NCBI GenBank assembly: GCA_001872995.1
Contig: MNXO01000153.1
Coordinates: forward strand, 1 to 15,596
Source of the DNA: Bacteroidetes bacterium CG2_30_32_10
GTDB lineage: Bacteria > Bacteroidota > Bacteroidia > Bacteroidales > CG2-30-32-10
Length of the DNA stretch: 15,596 bases
Direction of reading: 5' to 3'
This document shows positions 7,266 to 12,926 of this stretch, one piece after another. Within the stretch, counting starts at the first letter, position 1; each line of letters opens with the position of its first letter. The notes under the pieces are model-generated. The model saw only the letters and a program-made list of their open reading frames with translations, ran no database searches and was not told the DNA's origin. Position numbers and translations under genes: made by a program.

Positions 7266-8332
7266 TAAAAGAAGAAGTATCTAAACGTTGGTTGGCTTAT
7301 CAGAAAGAAATAGCAGACGATCATTATTATTTTGCAAGAAGTTGCATTCGTCAAAACTTCTTTCCTGCAGCAGAAGAATTGTTTTTGAATATCTTGAAAA
7401 ACGAATTGCATAAAGATATATTCGACGACCCACAACAAACTACTTGCACGGGTATTGCATATCACTCTGGTATTGTACCTATGGAAACTACCATGACCGT
7501 GGTCGCACGTCAATTTGCCCTTATGACCGAAGCTGGATACGAAAACTTTGTGTGTTCTTGTGTTACTTCTTTTGGTATTTATACAGAAGTGTTGGAAACC
7601 TGGAAGCATAATCCAGAATTAGAAATAAAAATCAGAAAACTGTTGAAAGAATCTACAAGCAAAGAGTTCGAAATTCCTAAAAACTTGGTTCATACCAGTG
7701 ACATTATTTTCAAATTTAGAAAAGAAATATCAGCAAAAGCAAAATATAAACTCATAAACAAAGAAACTGGTAAGCCATTAAATATTGTAGAACACATTGG
7801 TTGCCATTACGCCAAAATATTTCCAGATAAAGGGGTGGGTGGTGCAGAATATCCTTATGTATTAGCTGGTTTAATTGATGAATGGGGTGGATCGCAAATT
7901 GATTATCCCGAACGCCGACATTGTTGTGGCTTTGGGTTTAGACAATACCTTATTAAAGCAAATAGAGGTTATTCCATTGCAAACACCAAAAGAAAATTTG
8001 ACTCTATGAAAGATTATCATCCCGATTTAATTATTACCAATTGTCCTGGTTGCAATTTTTTTATGGATAGGTGGCAATATGTAATTAGTGAAATGGATGG
8101 CATTACTTATGATGATAAAGGTTATGGCATTCCTGTCCTTACTTATGAAGAATTAGCTGGATTAATGCTTGGTTACAATCCTTGGAATATTGGTTTGCAA
8201 GTGCATCAGGTAGATGTAGTTCCTTTGCTTGATAAAATGGGATATCCTTATATTTTGGAAGATAAATATAAAGGCATCAATGGAGAAGATATGGGTAAAC
8301 CAGAAAAAACCAGTTTAAATTGTTGTTGTTAA
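7262..8332 (+). CDS. HdrB-like CCG-domain protein
   Basis: 356 aa. The second CCG motif is complete: C181 (HIGCHY), C221-C222 (HCCGFGF), and C261 with C264 (TNCPGCNFFMD). In methanogen HdrB this set binds a non-cubane [4Fe-4S] cluster that cleaves the disulfide. The first motif is degenerate: C28 (FARSCIRQ), a single C62 in place of the Cys pair (TTCTG), and C98-S-C100 instead of CxxC. One cluster may therefore be absent or altered. The protein also ends in three consecutive cysteines (NCCC), an unusual tail with redox potential. The start codon overlaps the HdrC-like stop by 4 bp. Bacterial HdrC-HdrB pairs are known in sulfur-oxidation (sHdr) and other energy-metabolism clusters, but without HdrA, lipoate-binding or sulfurtransferase genes here I cannot assign this one to any of them. 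Confidence 0.85.
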   Translation: MIKEEVSKRWLAYQKEIADDHYYFARSCIRQNFFPAAEELFLNILKNELHKDIFDDPQQTTCTGIAYHSGIVPMETTMTVVARQFALMTEAGYENFVCSCVTSFGIYTEVLETWKHNPELEIKIRKLLKESTSKEFEIPKNLVHTSDIIFKFRKEISAKAKYKLINKETGKPLNIVEHIGCHYAKIFPDKGVGGAEYPYVLAGLIDEWGGSQIDYPERRHCCGFGFRQYLIKANRGYSIANTKRKFDSMKDYHPDLIITNCPGCNFFMDRWQYVISEMDGITYDDKGYGIPVLTYEELAGLMLGYNPWNIGLQVHQVDVVPLLDKMGYPYILEDKYKGINGEDMGKPEKTSLNCCC

Positions 8333-8347
8333 AATATAAATAAAAGA

Positions 8348-8384
8348 CTTTCTTTCTTCACTAATATAATGCTAAGAAAGAAAG
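8348..8384. other. intergenic stem-loop without U-tract
   Basis: CTTTCTTTCTT (8348-8358) is perfectly complementary to AAGAAAGAAAG (8374-8384), with a 15-nt loop. No T-run follows, so it is not a standard terminator. It lies between the HdrB-like gene and the methyltransferase and could cap the 3' end of the upstream message or sit in the leader of the next gene. The arms are simple homopurine/homopyrimidine tracts, so chance is possible. Confidence 0.4.
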
Positions 8385-8401
8385 ATGAAATATAATCTAT
8401 T

Positions 8402-9037
8402 ATGTCAATAAAAAAAGAAGCAGTCAATGAATTTGATTTAAGAGCAAATACTTGGGACGATAATCCAATTATAATTGAACGTTCAAAGGCAGTAGCAGAA
8501 AGTATTAAGAAGCAAATCAATATTAATAAGCAAATGAAAGGTTTTGAATTTGGTTGTGGAACTGGATTAGTAAGCATCAATCTTCAACCCTATTTAAAAA
8601 CGATAACCTTGGCTGATAACTCTCAAGGTATGCTTAATGTTGTAAAAGAAAAGATTAGAAAACAAAAATTTTCTAATCTAAATATTCTTAAAACCGACCT
8701 TATTCAAGGAAAAATACCTACTGAAAAATTTGATATCATTTATACCGTGATGACGATGCATCACATTGCTGATATCAATGCCATATTAACCAGATTTCAT
8801 TTTTTGCTTAACAATATGGGATACCTTGCTATTGTTGATTTGGATAAAGAAGATGGTAGTTTTCATGGAAACGACTTCATTGGTCATAAAGGATTTGATA
8901 GAAAAGAAATGCATCATTTATTTGAAAAAAATGGGTTTAAAAACATTCGCAACGAAACTTGTTACGAAATTGTAAGAAAAGACGAACAAAAAACAGAAAG
9001 AACCTATCCTCTTTTTATAATGATTGGGGAAAAATAA
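8402..9037 (+). CDS. small class I SAM-dependent methyltransferase
   Basis: 211 aa, cytoplasmic. The S-adenosylmethionine-binding motif I is FEFGCGTGLVS (48-58), the strand-2 acidic residue is D72 (LADNSQGM), and FDIIYTVMTMHHI (110-122) is the post-II/motif IV region. DLDKEDGSFHG (146-156) and GFDRKEMHHLFEKNGF (164-179) close the fold, as in UbiE/Methyltransf_11-type small-molecule enzymes. No substrate-specific domain is present. It lies 69 bp after the HdrB-like gene on the same strand, separated by a hairpin, so it may or may not be co-transcribed with it. Methylation of a thiol or other small molecule linked to the Hdr pair would be speculation. Confidence 0.88.
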   Translation: MSIKKEAVNEFDLRANTWDDNPIIIERSKAVAESIKKQININKQMKGFEFGCGTGLVSINLQPYLKTITLADNSQGMLNVVKEKIRKQKFSNLNILKTDLIQGKIPTEKFDIIYTVMTMHHIADINAILTRFHFLLNNMGYLAIVDLDKEDGSFHGNDFIGHKGFDRKEMHHLFEKNGFKNIRNETCYEIVRKDEQKTERTYPLFIMIGEK

Positions 9038-9072
9038 ATATTTTTTTATTCGTTCAAAACGATTTATATCTT

Positions 9073-9121
9073 TATATTTGCTTAACAAAAAACATGCTTG
9101 CAATAGAAAAAAGCAAATATA
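9073..9121 (+). promoter_or_regulatory. candidate promoter overlapping an 11-bp inverted repeat
   Basis: TATATTTG (9073-9080) is an exact -7 box with no clear TTG upstream at the -33 position. It is also the left arm of a perfect inverted repeat, TATATTTGCTT (9073-9083) and AAGCAAATATA (9111-9121), with a 27-nt spacer. The predicted start near 9085 lies inside the repeat, so the symmetry would act at DNA level, for example as an operator. The downstream gene starts at 9169. Confidence 0.3.
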
Positions 9122-9168
9122 TGCTTCTACGTCTTTATTACAAGCCTTAATTATAAAACTAAAAAAAG

Positions 9169-9417
9169 ATGGCTGAAAATGTATGTCCGAAATTAGAAAA
9201 ATGCCCTATATTTATTAAAGGCGTTTTATTTAGCGAAATGGCTGGTGAGGCTTATAAAAACCTATACTGCTTAAAAGATAATAAATATCCTCAATGCAAG
9301 AGATTTATGGTTTCTCAGAAAATGGTTGGTCCTATTCCTGAAAAGATTTTACCAAATTCTGTCCTTAGTGTTGATGAGTTAATAGAACAGATTGAGAAAT
9401 TAAAAATCAAAATATAA
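9169..9417 (+). CDS. small conserved four-cysteine protein, function unknown
   Basis: 82 aa, soluble. Four cysteines fall in two groups: C6 and C12 in VCPKLEKCPIF, and C34 and C43 in YCLKDNKYPQCKRFMV. A conserved-looking tail with IPEKILPNS (56-64) and a short amphipathic helix follow. I recall this pattern (CPxLxxCPxF, YC, CxRY/F, vP.dLfPN) from small hypothetical proteins in many bacteria, but not an assigned function. The spacing would suit a zinc site or a [4Fe-4S] cluster. Its own promoter candidate lies at 9073-9121. The ATG is preceded by an A-rich stretch (ACTAAAAAAAG), usual for this phylum. Confidence 0.75.
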   Translation: MAENVCPKLEKCPIFIKGVLFSEMAGEAYKNLYCLKDNKYPQCKRFMVSQKMVGPIPEKILPNSVLSVDELIEQIEKLKIKI

Positions 9418-9458
9418 CAAGCCTCCATTTAACTTTTGCTGTTTTAATCTTTTTTTAC

Positions 9459-9669
9459 ATTGTTGTCCGATAAAAAAAATGTTACGTACCTACGGCACGT
9501 AAAATTTTTCGGTTATGCTTATTATACCGACCTTTTGTCCCTATGGGGACAAGATATTGGTAGAATTTATTATCAACAAAAACTAAAGCCCCTTATGTGG
9601 CTTAAGTATATAAAAACATTGATATGAGTACGGTTTAAAAAATTTTACTTATTTTTATCGGATAACAAT
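9459..9669. mobile_element. MITE-like 211-bp element with 18-bp terminal inverted repeats
   Basis: The left end ATTGTTGTCCGATAAAAA (9459-9476) and the reverse complement of the right end ATTGTTATCCGATAAAAA (9652-9669) match at 17 of 18 bases. The element has no reading frame, so if mobile it is non-autonomous and would need a transposase in trans. The interior is richer in G+C than the flanks and carries three palindromes. No certain target duplication is visible because both flanks are T-runs. It ends 17 bp before the promoter of the first TonB-dependent receptor. It could also be the relic of an insertion sequence or a regulatory repeat rather than a mobile unit. Confidence 0.55.
9482..9603. 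repeat. array of three palindromic units, about 51-bp period
   Basis: Three hairpins share a CCTACGG-like heart. The first is TTACGTaCC-TAC-GGcACGTAA (9482-9502, one A/C mismatch). The second is TTGTCCC-TATG-GGGACAA (9535-9552, perfect). The third is AAGCC...GGCTT (9586-9603, decayed centre). Their centres lie at about 9492, 9543 and 9594, giving a period close to 51 bp. A shared TTATTAT word follows the first two (9519 and 9567). The units look like a degenerate tandem repeat whose stems have co-varied, as in REP-type palindromes. Confidence 0.5.
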
Positions 9670-9686
9670 AATTTTTTTATTTTTTA

Positions 9687-9718
9687 TTTGTTTAGAATGA
9701 ATCTAAATAGTAATTTTG
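9687..9718 (+). promoter_or_regulatory. promoter of the first TonB-dependent receptor
   Basis: TTTG (9687-9690), exactly 20 nt, then TAATTTTG (9711-9718) is a full match to the Bacteroidota consensus. A start near 9723 gives a leader of about 55 nt before the ATG at 9778. Confidence 0.6.
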
Positions 9719-9777
9719 TAAAGTTTATTTAATAAACATAGTTTTACTTAAATTATTTATAGTTAAACATTTATAAC

Positions 9778-12165
9778 ATGAAAAAAATCATATATACCCT
9801 CATTTTATTAATAATTTATTTAAGTGCATTCTCTCAAAAAGGAATAATCAAAGGAAAAGTATTTAATGCCTTTAATAATGAGCCATTACCATTTGTAAAC
9901 GTTGCAATTCAAGGAACTGCAATAGGAATAATTTCTGATGAAAATGGCAATTATCAATTAACCAATATTCAGAGTGGTTTATACAATATTTCTGCTTCAT
10001 TTATAGGTTACGAAACCAAAACAGTATTTGAAGTAGCAGTAACCAATTCAAAACCAGCAATTGTGGACTTTGCTTTAGTTCAATCAACAACCAATTTAAA
10101 TGTAGTGGAAGTGAAATCGTCACCATTTATTAAAAAGGAAGAAAGTCCAGTTTCGTTAAGAACCATAGGAGAAAGTGAAATTTCGAGAAACCCAGGAGGA
10201 AATCGCGATATTTCAAAAGTTTTACAATCATTGCCTGGTGTTTCGCCCACAGTTTCTTTTAGAAATGACATTATTATTCGTGGAGGCTCACCCAATGAAA
10301 ATAGATTTTATTTGGATGGCATAGAAGTGCCAAATATCAAACATTTTGCAACACAAGGTTCGTCTGGAGGACCCGTTGGGATGATTAATATAGATTTTAT
10401 ACGCTCCGTTGAGTTTTATTCCAGTGCTTTCCCTGCTGACAGAAATAATTCGCTTAGTTCTGTTTTAGAATTTAATTTAAAAGATGGTCGTAGTGATAGA
10501 ATGGGTAGTAAATTCACATTGGGTTCAAGTGATATAGGCATTACACTTGAAGGTCCAGCTAATAAAAATGCTACTTACCTGCTTTCTGCTCGAAGATCAT
10601 ATTTGCAATTGCTATTTAAAACTATAGGATTACCTTTTCTCCCCACTTACAACGATTTTCAGCTAAAATACAAATGGAAACCCAATCTTAAAAACGAATT
10701 TACTTTTATTGGCTTAGGTGCTATTGATGATTTTTCTTTAAACACAAGTTTACAAGCTAATGGCACTGAACAACAGAAGTATATTCTGGGTTATTTGCCT
10801 GTGAACACGCAATGGAATTACGTAAATGGACTAAAATATGTTCACTTTTACAAAAAAAGTTATATAACCATTGTGTTAAGTAGGAATATGCTCAATAACG
10901 AAGCATACAAATACCAAAACAATATTGAAACGCCAAATAACAAAGTATTGGATTATAAATCGCAGGAAATAGAGAACAAGTTTAGAATTGAACAAACCAG
11001 TTTAAAGAATGGATTTAAGTTTAATTATGGTGCCAATTTTGAAAGGTCTAAATACACTAACAATACGTTTAATCGAATTTCTACTCCTTATGGAATGGAC
11101 ACCATTCAATTCAATTCAGAATTAAATATATGGAAATGGGGATTGTTTGCCCAATTGAGTAAAAGTTTTTTTGAAAATCGCTTGGGTGTTTCATTTGGCA
11201 TTCGTTCCGATGGCAATGATTATGCAGAGTCAATGATAAATTCAGCCAAACAATTATCACCAAGAATTTCCTTATCCTATAGTATTACTCCAGAATTATC
11301 ATTTAATGCAAACACTGGTTTATATTACCAATTACCCGCATACACAGTTTTAGGTTATCGCGATAGAAATGGTTTGTTGGTTAATAAAGAAAACAATTTG
11401 AAATACATGAGAGCTCACCATTTGGTTGCAGGTTTTGAGTATATTAATAAGAAAAATCTAAAATTGAATTTAGAAGGTTTTCTTAAATTTATAGACCAAT
11501 ATCCTTTTGCTTTGAAAGATTCTATCTCTCTTGCTAATTTGGGTAGCGATTTTGGTGTAATTGGGAGTGAAGCGGTTGTTTCTACCTCTGTGGGAAGAAG
11601 TTATGGCATTGAATTTTTAGCACAGCAAAAGCTTTTTAAAGGATTCTATGGTTTACTAACTTATACTTTTGTTAGAAGCGAATTTAAAGATAAACACTAT
11701 CATTATGTTGCTTCTTCGTGGGATAATAAACATATTGTGAACATCACGCTGGGCAAATCGTTTAAAAGAAATTGGGAAGTTGGTGCTAAATGGCGTTTTG
11801 CGCTTGGTTCACCTTATACTCCTTATGATTTTGAAAGTTCAAGAACCATTTCTAATTGGAACATCAATTATCGCGGCATACCTGATTACAATCAACTTAA
11901 TTCTAAAAGATTATCCGCTTTTCATCAACTCGATATGCGGGTTGATAAAAAATATTACTTCAAAAAATTTAGCTTCAATTTGTACCTCGATGTTCAAAAT
12001 GTGTATAATTTCCAATCTAGTTTACCACCAATATTAGATGTTGTGAGAGATGTGGATGGAAATATTCTTGTTGACCAAAATAATTCCAACAAATATCAAG
12101 CTAAATTAATTGACAATACAAGCGGAACCGTGTTGCCAACTATTGGTATTGTTCTCGAATTTTAA
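9778..12165 (+). CDS. TonB-dependent outer-membrane receptor with carboxypeptidase-D-like N-terminal domain
   Basis: 795 aa. A signal peptide covers residues 1-19 (MKKIIYTLILL... ending SAFS|Q). A CarboxypepD_reg-like beta-sandwich spans about 22-101 (IIKGKVFNAFNNEPLPFVNV, SDENGNYQL, IGYETK). The plug domain lies at about 120-235, with DIIIRGGSPNENRFYLDGIE (164-183), GGPVGMINIDFI (197-208) and FPADRNNSLSSVLEFNLKDG (218-237). The rest is a 22-strand-type beta-barrel ending in ...GIVLEF with the terminal aromatic residue needed for barrel insertion. These receptors import a large or scarce substrate across the outer membrane with TonB energy. There is no SusD-like lipoprotein beside it, so it is not a standard glycan SusCD system. 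A paralogue lies at 12927-15344. The ligand is unknown. Confidence 0.93.
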   Translation: MKKIIYTLILLIIYLSAFSQKGIIKGKVFNAFNNEPLPFVNVAIQGTAIGIISDENGNYQLTNIQSGLYNISASFIGYETKTVFEVAVTNSKPAIVDFALVQSTTNLNVVEVKSSPFIKKEESPVSLRTIGESEISRNPGGNRDISKVLQSLPGVSPTVSFRNDIIIRGGSPNENRFYLDGIEVPNIKHFATQGSSGGPVGMINIDFIRSVEFYSSAFPADRNNSLSSVLEFNLKDGRSDRMGSKFTLGSSDIGITLEGPANKNATYLLSARRSYLQLLFKTIGLPFLPTYNDFQLKYKWKPNLKNEFTFIGLGAIDDFSLNTSLQANGTEQQKYILGYLPVNTQWNYVNGLKYVHFYKKSYITIVLSRNMLNNEAYKYQNNIETPNNKVLDYKSQEIENKFRIEQTSLKNGFKFNYGANFERSKYTNNTFNRISTPYGMDTIQFNSELNIWKWGLFAQLSKSFFENRLGVSFGIRSDGNDYAESMINSAKQLSPRISLSYSITPELSFNANTGLYYQLPAYTVLGYRDRNGLLVNKENNLKYMRAHHLVAGFEYINKKNLKLNLEGFLKFIDQYPFALKDSISLANLGSDFGVIGSEAVVSTSVGRSYGIEFLAQQKLFKGFYGLLTYTFVRSEFKDKHYHYVASSWDNKHIVNITLGKSFKRNWEVGAKWRFALGSPYTPYDFESSRTISNWNINYRGIPDYNQLNSKRLSAFHQLDMRVDKKYYFKKFSFNLYLDVQNVYNFQSSLPPILDVVRDVDGNILVDQNNSNKYQAKLIDNTSGTVLPTIGIVLEF

Positions 12166-12175
12166 AATAAATTTG
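12143..12175 (+). promoter_or_regulatory. candidate promoter of the small membrane protein gene
   Basis: TTG (12143-12145), 22 nt, then TAAATTTG (12168-12175). The -7 box is an exact match just after the receptor stop codon, while the -33 element lies inside its last codons. A start near 12180 would give a leader of about 75 nt. Confidence 0.35.
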
Positions 12176-12255
12176 CAATTATTTATTTTTATCTCCTATT
12201 TTTTTGTTTTTGTTTAAGATAATCTATGCTTTTGAATACACTTAAAAACAAAGAC

Positions 12256-12585
12256 ATGAAAAAATTATCTATATTTAGTTTCATAATAGGCATACTTGGC
12301 TTATTAGCAGCAATAGTAAATCAATTTTACTATATTCCAAAAGCAAAAGCCTTAGAGTTATTTGAAAATTCGCTTGATGATTATTCGTCTCCGAGTATAT
12401 GGGCAGAAGTTCATCACTTCACTGTGGTATTAGGTGAAGTTGTTGTAATATCTTGTGCTGTAGCTCTTATCTTAGCTTTGATTCCAGTTTTTAAAACCAA
12501 AGCCAAGCTTGCTATTGTTGCTGCCATAATTGCATTAATAGGATTATTTATGGGATTGGCACAAGGAACGCACATGTTCTCATAA
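12256..12585 (+). CDS. small three-helix membrane protein, function unknown
   Basis: 109 aa from the chosen ATG (MKKLSIFSFIIG). An in-frame ATG at 12226 would add ten residues (MLLNTLKNKD), but the A-rich AAAAACAAAGAC leader just before 12256 and the typical MKK n-region favour the shorter form. Three hydrophobic helices are visible: about 5-25, 57-77 (VVLGEVVVISCAVALILAL) and 83-103 (LAIVAAIIALIGLFMGLA). Between the first two lies a soluble loop with acidic residues and an HHF motif (WAEVHHFTVV). I do not recognise the family. It stands between two receptor paralogues on the same strand, but its distance from each (90 and 341 bp) and its own promoter candidate argue against a tight operon. 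Confidence 0.65.
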   Translation: MKKLSIFSFIIGILGLLAAIVNQFYYIPKAKALELFENSLDDYSSPSIWAEVHHFTVVLGEVVVISCAVALILALIPVFKTKAKLAIVAAIIALIGLFMGLAQGTHMFS

Positions 12586-12926
12586 GCTTTTCTAATAAAA
12601 ACAGCATTTATTTGTGTAAATACGGGTTAGTATTGTAATCTGCATTCTTTTTCTTTGCCTTTAAATAAGGAGATTATAAATTCTTTTAACCATTTGTTAA
12701 AAATTGATTATACAATAACAATCAATTTTATTTGTTGGTATCCTTTCCATTTCAAAGCTATATTTTCCTATTTCAGCGATTTTAATTTTTTTTTTCATAA
12801 ATTATCGCTCATTTTTGCCTAAAATTAATTATTAAAAAATTGTGATAGGGGTATTTAATGATTCGATTGTCATAACTAACAGAAATAATTAAATAATAAT
12901 ATTGTATAAATCTTAAAAACAAAAAA
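12586..12926. other. intergenic region ahead of the second receptor
   Basis: 341 bp, very AT-rich, without a credible gene. It contains a 10-bp inverted repeat at 12700-12729. Near the receptor start only a poor -7 match (TAATATTG, 12897-12904) is seen, with no properly spaced TTG, so I do not call a promoter. Confidence 0.5.
12700..12729. terminator. weak AT-only hairpin, possible bidirectional terminator
   Basis: AAAATTGATT (12700-12709) pairs perfectly with AATCAATTTT (12720-12729), with a 10-nt loop. The outer arms end in an A-run and a T-run, so each strand reads a short U-tract. The stem has only two G-C pairs and lies about 115 bp after the upstream stop, so the terminator role is uncertain. 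Confidence 0.3.

Noticed and set aside
7238..7609. 123-codon minus-strand frame over the start of the HdrB-like gene
   Set aside because: Antisense shadow of a gene with clear cysteine motifs; the translation has no recognisable domain.
8329..8580. Minus-strand 83-codon frame opposite the small methyltransferase
   Set aside because: Antisense to the motif I region of a confident methyltransferase; hydrophobic low-complexity product.
9482..9603. Regularly spaced repeats considered as a CRISPR array
   Set aside because: Only three units, the repeats are not identical, and the similarity is in stem symmetry and centre rather than a conserved repeat; no cas genes.
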